A stretch of DNA of 64,000 bases from Actinomyces qiguomingii. GTDB lineage: Bacteria > Actinomycetota > Actinomycetes > Actinomycetales > Actinomycetaceae. Under the pieces are notes generated by a model that was not told where the DNA came from, did not search any database, and was given only the letters and a program-made list of their open reading frames with translations. Each line of letters starts with the position of its first letter. Positions within the stretch are counted from its first letter, which is position 1. Both the position numbers and the translations under genes were made by a program. This document shows, piece after piece, positions 43,523-55,545 of this stretch. The stretch lies in assembly GCF_004102025.1 (NCBI RefSeq), contig NZ_CP025228.1, forward strand, positions 1,612,001-1,676,000, in the 5' to 3' direction.

Positions 43523-44983
43523 GTGTCGAGTCTTCTGCCCTCCTCGGTCCGCGGTGTGGTCAGTCTGCCTCCCGCCGACCTCGACTGGTTGCATCAGCTC
43601 ATGGCGGACTGGCAGGTGATCGCCGACCTGTCGGTATCGGACCTAGTCCTGTGGGTGCGCACGGACTCCGGCCGTTTCGTCGCCGCAGCGCATTCACGTC
43701 CGGCCACGGGTGCCACAGTGCACTTGGAGGATGTGATCGGGCGGCGCATGCCCGCTGCTCGTGAGGCCATGGCTCTTGAGGCGCTTATGAGTGGACAGAT
43801 CGTGGTTGCGGCCGCGCCGGAGTGGACTGGTTCCTCGGCAGTGCGCGAGGAGTATGTGCCGGTTGTCCATGACTCACAGGCCATTGCCGTGGTGACCCGT
43901 GAGACCGCCGTGGGGGTGCTGCGTGGCGGCCGCATCGTGGACAAGCCTCTCGAAGAGCTGGCCGATGCCCTGTGCCTGATGATCGCGCAGGGCGCCTTTC
44001 CCATCAATGGCGCCGCCACCGGAGTGCGCCACGGTACTCCTAGGGTCGGTGATGGCGTCGTCAGTCTCGACGACGACGGCGTAGTCACCTACGCCTCGCC
44101 CAATGCCCAGTCCTGTTTCCACCGACTGGGCTTGGCCGGAGACATTGAGGGCTGCCAGCTCGCGGAAGCGGTCACCTCCATCATCCCCGAACGCACGCCG
44201 GTGGATGAGACCATGGCGGTGGTCCTGATGGGCCGACAGGCCTGGCTGACCGAGGTGGAGGTCGGCGGAGTGTTCCTTTCACTGCGCTCGATCCCCCTGC
44301 GACGGGACGGCGCCAGGGCGGGTGCCTTTTTGTTAGTGCGCGACGTGTCCGAGATCCGGCATCGGGAACAGGTCTTGATGAACAAGGACGCCACGATCCG
44401 TGAGATCCACCACCGTGTCAAGAATAACTTGCAGACAGTATCCGCATTGCTGCGAATGCAGGCCCGACGTGCCACGAATGAGGAGACGCGCACGGCTCTG
44501 ACAGAGGCCGAGCGCCGGGTGGGCACCATCGCAACCGTGCACGCTGCGCTCAGTCAGAACGTGGATGAAAAGGTTGACTTCGATGCGGTGTTCTCGTCGG
44601 TGCTGCGTTCCGCAGCAGCCGTGGCCACCCCCACCGGCAAGGTGTCCACGCGCCTGGAGGGGCGGTTCGGCGTGGTTGATGCCGACGTGGCCCAGGCGTT
44701 GGCAACCGTTTTGGCCGAGCTGGTGACCAATGCGGTCGAGCACGGTCTGGAGGACCGTGATGGCACCGTTACGGTACGGGCGCAGCGTGACGGGAATCGA
44801 CTGACCGTGCATGTCATTGATGATGGGGCCGGTCTGGTTCCCGGAACGGAGATGACGGGACTCGGAACCCGCATTGTGAGCACACTTGTGCGCGGAGAGT
44901 TGCGTGGCTCAATCGACTGGCGGCCAGCCGACTGCGGGCGCGGCACGGATGTGGTTGTACGCGCCCAACTTGGGGATTCCTAG
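43523..44983 (+). CDS. pdtaS: Sensor histidine kinase, PdtaS type
   Basis: 486-residue soluble histidine kinase. The N-terminal domain (about 1-150) is GAF-like. A PAS domain follows (VSLDDDGVVTYASPNAQSCF, about 175-280). The kinase core is the HisKA_2 type: DATIREIHHRVKNNLQTVSA with the phosphorylated His near 296, then VGTIATVHAALSQNVDEKVD. The ATP-binding domain has LAELVTNAVEHGLEDRDGTV (N box), VIDDGAGLV (G1) and GLGTRIVSTLVRGELRGSID. In mycobacteria PdtaS acts through PdtaR, an antiterminator; no such response regulator is in this window. GTG start with TAGCAT exactly 6 nt before it. Converges on whiB1, as in Mycobacterium. Confidence 0.9.
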   Translation: MSSLLPSSVRGVVSLPPADLDWLHQLMADWQVIADLSVSDLVLWVRTDSGRFVAAAHSRPATGATVHLEDVIGRRMPAAREAMALEALMSGQIVVAAAPEWTGSSAVREEYVPVVHDSQAIAVVTRETAVGVLRGGRIVDKPLEELADALCLMIAQGAFPINGAATGVRHGTPRVGDGVVSLDDDGVVTYASPNAQSCFHRLGLAGDIEGCQLAEAVTSIIPERTPVDETMAVVLMGRQAWLTEVEVGGVFLSLRSIPLRRDGARAGAFLLVRDVSEIRHREQVLMNKDATIREIHHRVKNNLQTVSALLRMQARRATNEETRTALTEAERRVGTIATVHAALSQNVDEKVDFDAVFSSVLRSAAAVATPTGKVSTRLEGRFGVVDADVAQALATVLAELVTNAVEHGLEDRDGTVTVRAQRDGNRLTVHVIDDGAGLVPGTEMTGLGTRIVSTLVRGELRGSIDWRPADCGRGTDVVVRAQLGDS

Positions 44984-45047
44984 GTGTCCGCCGGGGGTGC
45001 GGCTCGGCGTCGACCGATCGTCGTGCGGCCGTGGCGCGTGTGGAGTT

Positions 45048-45296
45048 TTAGGAGGAGCGGCGCGCCCGGGCGGCGCGCCGCTTGAGCGAGCGCCGCTCGT
45101 CCTCACTCATGCCTCCCCAGACGCCGGCATCCTGACCGTTCTCAAGGGCCCACTTGAGGCAGGTGTCGACCACCTCGCAGCGGGCGCACACGGCCTTGGC
45201 CTCGGCGATCTGTGCGATCGCGGGGCCGGTGTTGCCTACGGGGAAGAAGAGTTCCGGGTCAACCGTGAGACAAGCTGCCTGGCTCCGCCAGTCCAT
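45048..45296 (-). CDS. whiB1: WhiB family [4Fe-4S] regulator, WhiB1 type
   Basis: 82-residue redox and NO-responsive transcription factor. Four cluster-binding cysteines are at 9, 37, 40 and 46, the same positions as in mycobacterial WhiB1. The protein starts MDWRSQAACL, then DPELFFPVGN and the GVWGGMSEDERRSLKRRAAR turn plus basic C-terminus that contacts DNA and sigma factor. Start at 45296 has GAAGGGAG upstream. It is next to pdtaS, tail to tail. An upstream region of about 260 bp is long enough for complex control. Confidence 0.95.
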   Translation of the reverse strand: MDWRSQAACLTVDPELFFPVGNTGPAIAQIAEAKAVCARCEVVDTCLKWALENGQDAGVWGGMSEDERRSLKRRAARARRSS

Positions 45297-45561
45297 AGGG
45301 GCTCCCTTCGGGGACTTGAATACTGCTGCGGTGCGCTTTACGTACCGTCCCGAATTCGCCGAGGCGGGCGCTGGACCACCGCGTCCTGCCCCAACTTTCA
45401 CATGCCGACCGGGCCGGGGCAAGACCTCATCAGTGAGACCTGTGCCGACGGCCTGTCGTGATGGTCACATTCAACTGCTGTGTTTCTGCAACGGATACAG
45501 GGGCGTTATCTCGGCTCGCTTACAAGTCACGGTATCAGACGGGCGCGTGGGGCGGCAATTC

Positions 45562-48500
45562 TCAGGTTGGGCGACCTCCGGTTGCGGTCTCCCTCCGCCC
45601 TGGCGGTGCCTGCGGACCGGTCGGACCGGCCACCTGCAGCGGCGTGACGCAGCCACGCCATACGAGTACACCTCGCCCCGGCACGGTCGTGCCGCGCGGA
45701 TCAATAGCGCCTCGCAGCTGGCGGCCAGCTGCCTGAGTCGCCGGACCGAGCCCCGGCCAGAGCACCACGACCGCGCCCCGCTCCCGCAGTAGGGCCAGTG
45801 GCCCGCGATAGGTTCCCGCGGCGCGCTCCGTGGTTGCTGCGGCGATGACTCGTTGTCCCCGACCGACTGCCGTCTCCACCTGCGCCTGCGTCGCGGTGTC
45901 GCTGAGATCCAGGTCGTCTACGACAAGCGGCGGGTGGGCGCCCGGTAGGTCACCGACACAGCGGGCCAGGGCCGCTACCGCGGTGCTGCGCCCCGATCCC
46001 GGTGGCCCCACCACGAGCACACTTTCATCAGGCACCGGCAGCGGGCGGGCCTGATCCCCGCCCACCGCCCACACTCCGGGTGACGCCGGCACCGTCCGGG
46101 GAATCTCTTCCAGCCGGCGCGGCCCCGGACCAAGGGCGCCCAACTCGTCGGACTCGGGCATAACCACCTGGCAGGCAACCGACTCAGCACCGTCGAGAAG
46201 TACTCCCCGCCCCGGTCCGGAGCCTGTGACGACCCCGCGCGGCAACCCCGCCAGCGAGGCCTGCGCCGGTTGCACCGCACCGAGGATCAGTCGGCGTCGC
46301 AGGGGTACGGCCCAACGTGCATTGGCCACGGTCAACGGGGCGGCCACCAGCACACCGGTGCCAGTGGAGGTCGCTGCGCGCACCACCGATTCGAGCAGGG
46401 TTTGGCCCTCGCCGGGCCCGAGCGCCTCATCGACGGCCGCCAACATGACGTCGACGTCGTCTATCACGAGCAGATCTCCGCTTAGGGAGCCGGCCGCGGC
46501 CAGGGTCCACAGGCGGGCCAGCCGGCGCGGATCGTCCGCGCCTACCACCGTGCCCACCCCGGCGCGCCCGGTCAGTCGCGTCAAGGGCGTCTGGCGCTGG
46601 GCGCACACGTGCGCCACCACGGCGTTGGCCAGCGCCCCCAGGACCGCAGCGTAGGCGCCCGTCGAGCGCCCACACCCCGGTGCCGCCATGATCAGCAGCG
46701 GATCGTCCGGAGACCAGTACCAGGTTCCCAGGCTCTGTTCTTCCGGCAGGTCCGTCAGTGCCAGAAGGCAGGCGGCGCGCCCCTGAGCCGAGGCCCAGTG
46801 CTGTGGACAGTCATCCGCAGCGGTCACATCACGGCCCCGGGCGGCGGCCAGGCTGCGTGCCTGGAGTCGCTGGACACGGGCAGGCAGCGGGGGCGCCCAA
46901 GGGCGCCACGGGGTTGCATCGTCGGCCGCGGCAATCTCGGCCACCAGAGTCGCCAAATGCGGTTCCGGGCCGCACCAGGGCGCCTGCAGCACCCCGTCGT
47001 CCTCTGCCTGCGTACCGGCGGTCACCAGTACCCGGCCTGGATGCGGCTCAAGGCGTGCGGCCCCGTCGTGTCCCAGCACATCGCGCGAATCCGCAGGGTC
47101 CAGCACCCGCAGGCAGACACGCAAGTTCGTGTTTGCGCGTATGGAGGGGGATACCGCGCCACCCGGACGCTGGGTGGCCAGTATGAGATGAATGCCGAGA
47201 CTGCGTCCCTGCGCGGCTACGCGCACCAGGGCGTCCAGGACCTGCGGATGCTCCGCCGCCAAAGTGGCGAACTCGTCGACCACGAGCACCAGCCGTGCGG
47301 GCGCATCTTGCGGGCCCAGGTAGGAGACGTCCTTGGCGCGGTGGCGGGCCAGTAAGCGCTCCCGACGGCGTACCTCGGCCTCCAGGGAGGCCAGGGCCCG
47401 ACGCGTACCTGCCGCGTCCAGGTCGGTCAGGACCCCGGCCGTGTGCGGCAGTTCGGCGAGGGGGCCGAAGGCGGCTCCGCCCTTGTAATCAACCAGGACC
47501 AGACTCAATGCCGTGGGCGGCCGGGTCGCCGCCAACTGCACCAGCCAGGATATGAGCAGTTCCGACTTGCCCGAGCCAGTTGTGCCGGCCAGCAGCGCAT
47601 GCGGTCCGTCGCGGACAAGATCAACCGACACAGGGCCGCGTGCACCTACCCCGAGCACTGCGGACAGCCCGGTAGGCTCCGTCTGCCGCCAACGGCGCTG
47701 GAGGATTTCACGGTCCAGTACCGCACACACCTCCTCTAGGCGCACCTGCTCCGGCAGGCCATCTCCTTGTGCGCCATCCGCGTGCCGCGGCAGGGGCAGT
47801 CCCGCAGCGGTAAGCAGTGCCTCCCACCATCGCCTTCCGGGGTTCGGTGCGTGGCCCCGTACCGGCAGCACGCTGACCGCCCTGGTCGGTGTCCCGGCGT
47901 CCGCGGCCGCCACAGCCACTTCGCTGCGCCTGCCCTCAGGCCCCCAGGACACGCGTACGGACGCTTCTCCGGCCTGCACCTGCCCGACGTCACGGGCGAG
48001 CATCTGTGCACCCCACCAGCGCATGGCGGCTGTGGCCTCAGGACCGCTCAAGGCGATACGGTCTCCCGCCGCAACCCTTAGCACGGTGCGACGGCGCCGC
48101 CGCCCGGTCCACGCCCGGACGGCATCCCGGTCTCCTTTGTCACCGCCCGCATCGGAATGATTGCCGGCGCCCGCGTGGCGCACCGTCACGGCCAGCAGCA
48201 TGCCGGCGGGATCTGGCGTGCGCGCCCGCCACCCTCGCCATCCCGCCCTTCCTGGCCGCGTGCCGCGGCCGCCCCGTCCTAACATGGGCAGCACTCGCAG
48301 CACCGCCATCATCCCCATGGGGGCCACCGCCAACGCCCCCATCGCCCCACGGCTGCCGGTGCGCATGGCCACTATCCCCAATGCGCCAAGCACCATGACG
48401 GCCAGGAATGACCCGAGCAGCATCCAGCGGTTCTGAGCGGGGGTGGGCGGTTGCGGCAGATGTAAGTCCGCGGGTCGGCGTCGCAGTTCCGCCACCGTGT

Positions 48501-48891
48501 CTCCCAGGCGCAGTCGGGTGCCCTCCCGGAAACTACGTGGACGGGTGCCCAGCTTGCGCCAGCACCAGCGTCGACACACCCGCACTCCATTGGCGGAACC
48601 GGCGTCTGACAACAGGACGCCGCGGGCGGTCTGTCTTACCCGCAGGTGGGAGCGGGAGACCGCCTGATCGGTGATTACCCCGTCACGTCCCACGGTGCCG
48701 CGTTCGGGCAGTGGGACCACTAAACCCTCGTCGTCGCCGCTGATGACGGCCAGGTGCCATGGCGAGGACAGTGCGGCGCGCGCGGCCGCCGCGGCCACAA
48801 CAGCCTCGGCATCAAGTGCGCTGGATCCCGGGACGGGCAGATGATGATCCTGGCGCAGTGGGGAGCCGGTGTCGGAGGAGACGGATCGCAT
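45562..48891 (-). CDS. FHA-FtsK/SpoIIIE ATPase resembling type VII secretion EssC/EccC
   Basis: 1109 residues. The N-terminus carries an FHA domain (about 45-125) with GTVGRDGVITD, VSRSHLRV and GSANGVRV. Two membrane segments follow (MLLGSFLAVMVLGALGIVAM at about 155 and GAMGALAVAPMGMMAVLRVL). The rest holds three ATPase modules. The first has a full Walker A (GTTGSGKSELLISWLVQLA, about 437) and VLVDYKGGAAF plus LVVDEFATLA. The second (APGCGRST, about 737) and third (GPPGSGRST, about 963) have Arg for the Walker lysine. FHA, two membrane helices and three FtsK modules is the EssC layout. No WXG100 substrate or other secretion gene is in the window. A 9-3-9 palindrome sits directly before the ATG. 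Confidence 0.85.
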   Translation of the reverse strand: MRSVSSDTGSPLRQDHHLPVPGSSALDAEAVVAAAAARAALSSPWHLAVISGDDEGLVVPLPERGTVGRDGVITDQAVSRSHLRVRQTARGVLLSDAGSANGVRVCRRWCWRKLGTRPRSFREGTRLRLGDTVAELRRRPADLHLPQPPTPAQNRWMLLGSFLAVMVLGALGIVAMRTGSRGAMGALAVAPMGMMAVLRVLPMLGRGGRGTRPGRAGWRGWRARTPDPAGMLLAVTVRHAGAGNHSDAGGDKGDRDAVRAWTGRRRRRTVLRVAAGDRIALSGPEATAAMRWWGAQMLARDVGQVQAGEASVRVSWGPEGRRSEVAVAAADAGTPTRAVSVLPVRGHAPNPGRRWWEALLTAAGLPLPRHADGAQGDGLPEQVRLEEVCAVLDREILQRRWRQTEPTGLSAVLGVGARGPVSVDLVRDGPHALLAGTTGSGKSELLISWLVQLAATRPPTALSLVLVDYKGGAAFGPLAELPHTAGVLTDLDAAGTRRALASLEAEVRRRERLLARHRAKDVSYLGPQDAPARLVLVVDEFATLAAEHPQVLDALVRVAAQGRSLGIHLILATQRPGGAVSPSIRANTNLRVCLRVLDPADSRDVLGHDGAARLEPHPGRVLVTAGTQAEDDGVLQAPWCGPEPHLATLVAEIAAADDATPWRPWAPPLPARVQRLQARSLAAARGRDVTAADDCPQHWASAQGRAACLLALTDLPEEQSLGTWYWSPDDPLLIMAAPGCGRSTGAYAAVLGALANAVVAHVCAQRQTPLTRLTGRAGVGTVVGADDPRRLARLWTLAAAGSLSGDLLVIDDVDVMLAAVDEALGPGEGQTLLESVVRAATSTGTGVLVAAPLTVANARWAVPLRRRLILGAVQPAQASLAGLPRGVVTGSGPGRGVLLDGAESVACQVVMPESDELGALGPGPRRLEEIPRTVPASPGVWAVGGDQARPLPVPDESVLVVGPPGSGRSTAVAALARCVGDLPGAHPPLVVDDLDLSDTATQAQVETAVGRGQRVIAAATTERAAGTYRGPLALLRERGAVVVLWPGLGPATQAAGRQLRGAIDPRGTTVPGRGVLVWRGCVTPLQVAGPTGPQAPPGRRETATGGRPT

Positions 48892-48914
48892 GGGAAGAGG
48901 CTGCCTCTTCCCCG
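48892..48914 (-). promoter_or_regulatory. Palindrome covering the translation start region of the EssC-like gene
   Basis: GGGAAGAGG-CTG-CCTCTTCCC at about 48893-48913 ends one base before the ATG. On the mRNA the purine-rich GGGAAGAGG arm (the only ribosome binding site candidate) would be paired. GGGAAGAGG recurs at 48982-48990. Confidence 0.5.
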
Positions 48915-48969
48915 GTGTCCCTGGGTGAGGGCTGTGGAGACGCTTCGGAGGGGCTGTTACCGACCATGA

Positions 48970-51483
<2,514 letters not shown>

Positions 51484-51484
51484 C

Positions 51485-51527
51485 GCGGTGGTCCGCCCCG
51501 GTCGAAATAACCGGGGCGGACCACCGC
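51485..51527. terminator. Bidirectional terminator, perfect 18-bp stem
   Basis: GCGGTGGTCCGCCCCGGT at 51485-51502 and its perfect complement at 51510-51527 flank a 7-base loop between the convergent ligA and L,D-transpeptidase genes. Confidence 0.8.
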
Positions 51528-51569
51528 ATGCCGCGTATGCCGTTGTACCGATGTAGTGGGGGAAGCCTT

Positions 51570-53339
51570 TCAGTAGTGGCTAACCACCGTGGTGCCGATC
51601 TCCACCCAGTCGTAAATCCACTTGGCCTCGTCGACCGGCATGTTCAGGCAGCCATGCGAGGCGGAGAATCCCCAGCTTGACCACCAGGGGGCTCCGTGCA
51701 GAGCGTAGCCCTCGTAGAAGTAGGAGATCCACGGGACGTTCTCCGTCTCATAGTTGGAGCCGTCCGCGTTCTGGCCGCGCATCGTCTGGATCTCGTACTG
51801 CAGATAGACGTGGTAGGTGCCGGTGACGGTGGGGGTGGCGGCGGCACCATCGACGACGGAGACTGGGCCGCGCACGACCGTCGCTCCCTCATAGGCGGTC
51901 ACCGTCTTGGTGGACAGGTTGATGTCGACCCATTTCTCGCCGTCAGCCGCCTGGTAAGCCAGATTCTCAGCGCCGTCGGCGATCTTGCGCTCCTCCCACT
52001 GCTCCTCATCGGTTGTCATTTCGAAGCTGCCGGAGTAGGCCTGTCCGCTGGACAGAGCGGTGCTGATCGCCGCGGTGATCGTCTCGGTGTTGTTAACCTT
52101 CTGGCCGGCGACCGCTTCGACGCTGGTGGCGACGACCTGACCGGAGGAGTTGACGTTTCGCTGTCCGACAACCGGGGTGACATTGGCGGCGTTCGCTTGA
52201 GTGCCCACCCAGTGGGCCACCGCGTCACTGTCGATCGATAGCGTGGGGGCGGCATCCAGGTTCTCGGTAATGATGATCCAGGAAGCCTTGGTGGCGGCGT
52301 CGGCGGTGTAGGAGTCGGTCCCATCGGTGTTGGTGATGGTTACGTCCTGCGAAATCCACTCGTTGGCCGTTTCCGCGACCGTCTTGGCATCGTCATCAGA
52401 CACCGCGGGCGGGGTGTTGACGTAGGAGACCTCCACCGAGGCGGGACTCAATGACTGTGCCGCCTGGGCCGCCGCTAGCGCCAGGTCGGTCGTGTCGACG
52501 CTGAGTCCCTCGCTTGAGGAGGTGATCTCGAAGGCGGTGGAATCGGCGTTGAGCACCACGGAGGCGTTGCGGGCCTTCGCCTGATCGTCGGGGACAAGGG
52601 TGCCGGCGTAGTCCTTAAGCACGGCCTCATCGTTGGAGGTAACTACTGTTATGTCCGCTCCGCTTAGCAGCGCCTTGAAGCGGTCGAGTACGGCGGATCC
52701 ACGGTTCATGGCGGCGTCGGCGGTCGCCGCCGCGTCGATCGTGGTTCCCAGCTCGGACAGGGATACGGTTGCATCTGCGTCGCCGGTGACGGTCACGGTG
52801 GCCGCCTGTGCCCTGGACTCGATAGTGCTGATGATTGCGTCACGGCTCATACCGGACACGTCGGTGCCCGCCACCGTGGTGCCGGGTACGGCGACATCGG
52901 AATAGTGCTGTGCGTAGGCGTAACCGCCTACACCAACCAGCAGAATCGTTGCGGCGACTGCGGACATAGCCCAGCGGCGACGCCGGGACGGCTTGGCGGC
53001 GGCCGCCGTATCGGGGGAGGTGACGACCTCGAAGTGTTCGGCGGATCCGGCGTTCGCCGAGGCTGCCAGGCGGATAGGCTCGGCGGCCACTTCGACCGCT
53101 TCCGGCGTGCCAGCGACCGGAGCGGCCTCGGCGGGCGTGCTCGCTGTTGCCGCGCTGTGCGCAGCGGCAAGGATCGAGGTCCGCGTAACGCCCGTGGCCG
53201 GACCGTACGGACTGTTCAGGACCGTGCCCGAGGTGGCATCGGTGTCGGCGGGTTCGCCGGCGGGTGTCGACGACTCGTCGAACTCCTCCGGGGTCTGCCC
53301 GGTGGGGAACTTGTCGCTGTGCATAAGATCCTCATTCAT
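51570..53339 (-). CDS. L,D-transpeptidase (YkuD) with peptidoglycan-binding repeats
   Basis: 589-residue cell-wall crosslinking enzyme. The cytoplasmic N-terminus is acidic and Thr-rich, followed by one membrane segment (WAMSAVAATILLVGVGGYAYA, about 127-147), so the rest is outside. Two PG_binding_4/YoaR-like repeats follow (SDVAVPGTTVAGTDVSGMSR onward and ASVEVSYVNTPPAVSDDDAK onward). The C-terminal YkuD domain has the conserved His (ALHGAPWW, about 545) and the catalytic SHGCLNM motif with Cys near 563. It lies between ligA and gatCAB. It is transcribed against both, so it is not part of their operon. A second in-frame ATG five codons later is possible. Confidence 0.92.
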   Translation of the reverse strand: MNEDLMHSDKFPTGQTPEEFDESSTPAGEPADTDATSGTVLNSPYGPATGVTRTSILAAAHSAATASTPAEAAPVAGTPEAVEVAAEPIRLAASANAGSAEHFEVVTSPDTAAAAKPSRRRRWAMSAVAATILLVGVGGYAYAQHYSDVAVPGTTVAGTDVSGMSRDAIISTIESRAQAATVTVTGDADATVSLSELGTTIDAAATADAAMNRGSAVLDRFKALLSGADITVVTSNDEAVLKDYAGTLVPDDQAKARNASVVLNADSTAFEITSSSEGLSVDTTDLALAAAQAAQSLSPASVEVSYVNTPPAVSDDDAKTVAETANEWISQDVTITNTDGTDSYTADAATKASWIIITENLDAAPTLSIDSDAVAHWVGTQANAANVTPVVGQRNVNSSGQVVATSVEAVAGQKVNNTETITAAISTALSSGQAYSGSFEMTTDEEQWEERKIADGAENLAYQAADGEKWVDINLSTKTVTAYEGATVVRGPVSVVDGAAATPTVTGTYHVYLQYEIQTMRGQNADGSNYETENVPWISYFYEGYALHGAPWWSSWGFSASHGCLNMPVDEAKWIYDWVEIGTTVVSHY

Positions 53340-53677
53340 CGACGGTCGTACTGAGCGGTGTCCTGCGAAGGGGCATCCGCTCCAACCGCGGAGACTTCCG
53401 TGTCAATCACACCGGCACCCGCCGGGAATGTCAATGTTGTCCGTCACGGCGTGCCTGTGACTTGCCACATGAACGTTGAAGACTCGCCAATCGACGTTCC
53501 TCGGGATGCTGTGCCAGCATCTATCTGTAATGATACTGCGACGCGACGGCGACCGTTGGGTGAGGGCTCAGCGATCTCGACCTGCCTTGCGTGCGCAGTA
53601 GTGGTGCTTCAGTCGGAACCGGCGCGGACGGCTGCTCAGTGGTGGCGGGGAGCGTGGGAGTGGATAGACTCCGGTCC
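53340..53677. other. Intergenic region between L,D-transpeptidase and gatC
   Basis: 338 bp with divergent promoters expected. Apart from the TAGACT hexamer near gatC I see no gene, RNA structure or clear repeat. Confidence 0.5.
53665..53670 (+). promoter_or_regulatory. Probable -10 hexamer for leaderless gatC
   Basis: TAGACT ends 7 nt before the gatC ATG, and there is no Shine-Dalgarno. The transcription start should fall at or beside the start codon. Confidence 0.5.
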
Positions 53678-53983
53678 ATGTCTGCCATCTCCAAGGACGA
53701 GGTCATTCGCGTGGCGGCGCTCGCCCGTGTGGCCCTGAGTGAGGAGGAGGTTGCGCGGCTGGCCGGCGAGTTGGACGCAGTAGCTTCCTCCTTCGCCCGG
53801 GTCAACAGCGTGGTTACCGCCGACTTGCCCGCCACCTCGCACCCAGTTCCACTTGCCAATGTGATGCGGGAGGACAAGCCCGGTCCGACGCTCGACGTCG
53901 AAGAGCTGCTTGCTGGCGCGCCCGCTGCGGAGGACTCCGCGTTCCTGGTGCCCCGCATTCTGGGAGAGGACGCCGCCTCGTGA
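53678..53983 (+). CDS. gatC: Asp/Glu-tRNA amidotransferase subunit C
   Basis: Small scaffold subunit of the GatCAB amidotransferase, 101 residues. [20 protein letters not shown] is the conserved GatC start, then [20 protein letters not shown], and the wrapping C-terminal arm [20 protein letters not shown] and [10 protein letters not shown]. The ATG at 53678 is chosen for conservation of this N-terminus. It overlaps gatA by 4 bp. Confidence 0.93.
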   Translation: MSAISKDEVIRVAALARVALSEEEVARLAGELDAVASSFARVNSVVTADLPATSHPVPLANVMREDKPGPTLDVEELLAGAPAAEDSAFLVPRILGEDAAS

Positions 53984-55545
53984 ACAACTTCGCTCGCTCC
54001 GAAATCGCGACCGCCTCCGGCGATTCCCTCATTCGCTCGACGGCGGCGCAACAGGCCGCGGCCCTGGCAGCGGGTGATATCTCCTCCCGCGAGCTGACCC
54101 GGCTCCACCTGGACCGCATCGCCGCCGTCGACGGCGCGGTAGGCGCCTTCCTCGACGTCGATGCCGAAAAGGCCCTGGCCGCCGCCGACGCCGCCGACGC
54201 CGCTCGTCGGCGGGCAGCCGAGGCCGACGAGTCGTTGCCGGAGCTGACGGGCGTGCCGACGGCGGTTAAGGACCTGATTGTTACGCGCGGCCAGGTCACC
54301 ACCGCCGCCTCCAAGATTCTCGAAGGCTGGGTGCCACCTTACGACGCCACCTTGGTCAAGAATCTGCGCGCCGCCCACCTGCCGATTCTGGGCAAGACCA
54401 ACCTTGATGAGTTCGCTATGGGCGGTTCCACCGAGCACTCGGCCTTCGGTCGTACCGCCAACCCTTGGGACCTTGGCCGCATTCCAGGCGGCTCCTCGGG
54501 CGGTTCTGCGGCCGCTGTCGGCGCATTCGAGGCGCCGGTTGCGGTGGGCACCGACACCGGCGGCTCGATCCGGCAGCCCGCCGCGGTTACCGGCACCGTC
54601 GGCGTCAAACCCACCTACGGCACGGTCTCCCGCTTCGGCGTCATAGCCATGGCCTCCTCTCTGGATACTCCCGGCCCCATGGCCCGCACGGTGCTGGACG
54701 CCGCCCTGCTGCACGACGTAATCGGCTCTTATGATCCTCTCGACTCCACCTCCCTGCCTGACGCTCCGCGCGGCATGGCCGATGTGGTGCGCGCGGCGCA
54801 GGCCGGTGTGGACCTGACCGGCCTGCGTGTCGGGGTGATCGCCGAGCTTGACGGGGGAGAGGGCTACCAAAGGGATGTCGTTGACTCCTTCCACCAGGCG
54901 CTCGGGCTGTTGGAGGAGGCTGGTGCGGCGGTGCAGACCGTCTCGTTGCCGCATTTGGAGTACGCACTGGACGCCTACTACCTGATTATGCCGGCGGAGG
55001 CGTCATCGAACCTGGCCCGCTACGACGGCATGCGCTACGGTCTGCGCGTTGAGCCCGCAGAGGGGCCGGTGACTGCGGACAGGGTCATGGCCGCCACTCG
55101 CGGCGCCGGATTCGGCGATGAGGTCAAGCGCCGCATCATCCTGGGCACGCATGTGCTGTCCGCGGGCTATTACGATGCCTACTACGGCTCGGCGCAGAAG
55201 GTGCGAACCCTGGTGCAGCGTGATTTCGCCGCCGCTTGGCAGCAGGCGGACGTGCTGGTGTCTCCGACGGCACCGGTCACCGCCTATCGCTTCGGGGAGA
55301 AGGACGACCCGTTGGCGATGTACAAGCTGGATGTAACTACGATCCCCGCCAACCTGGCGGGCGTGCCGGCTATGAGCCTGCCCTCCGGTCTTAGCGGAGA
55401 CGGCCTGCCTGTCGGATTCCAGATTCTGGCGCCCCAGCGGGCCGACGACCGCCTGTACCGGGCAGGCGCGGTGCTTGAGCAGATGTTGGAGAACAAGTGG
55501 GGCGGCCGCCTGCTCGCCCAGGCCCCAGAGCTGGAGGTGCAGTGA
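53980..55545 (+). CDS. gatA: Asp/Glu-tRNA amidotransferase subunit A
   Basis: Amidase that releases ammonia from glutamine for tRNA amidation. 521 residues. The Ser-cisSer-Lys triad is visible: Lys near 96 in [14 protein letters not shown], cis-Ser near 171 in [20 protein letters not shown], and the nucleophile Ser near 195 in [35 protein letters not shown] follows. GTG start overlapping gatC and TGATG coupling to gatB. It lets the cell make Gln-tRNA or Asn-tRNA by the indirect route. Confidence 0.95.
   Translation: MNNFARSEIATASGDSLIRSTAAQQAAALAAGDISSRELTRLHLDRIAAVDGAVGAFLDVDAEKALAAADAADAARRRAAEADESLPELTGVPTAVKDLIVTRGQVTTAASKILEGWVPPYDATLVKNLRAAHLPILGKTNLDEFAMGGSTEHSAFGRTANPWDLGRIPGGSSGGSAAAVGAFEAPVAVGTDTGGSIRQPAAVTGTVGVKPTYGTVSRFGVIAMASSLDTPGPMARTVLDAALLHDVIGSYDPLDSTSLPDAPRGMADVVRAAQAGVDLTGLRVGVIAELDGGEGYQRDVVDSFHQALGLLEEAGAAVQTVSLPHLEYALDAYYLIMPAEASSNLARYDGMRYGLRVEPAEGPVTADRVMAATRGAGFGDEVKRRIILGTHVLSAGYYDAYYGSAQKVRTLVQRDFAAAWQQADVLVSPTAPVTAYRFGEKDDPLAMYKLDVTTIPANLAGVPAMSLPSGLSGDGLPVGFQILAPQRADDRLYRAGAVLEQMLENKWGGRLLAQAPELEVQ

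Noticed and set aside
45297..45561. GTGA-N3-TCAC dyad upstream of whiB1 as a CRP site
   Set aside because: CRP sites need a 6-bp spacer. The resemblance to mycobacterial whiB1 control is not supported.
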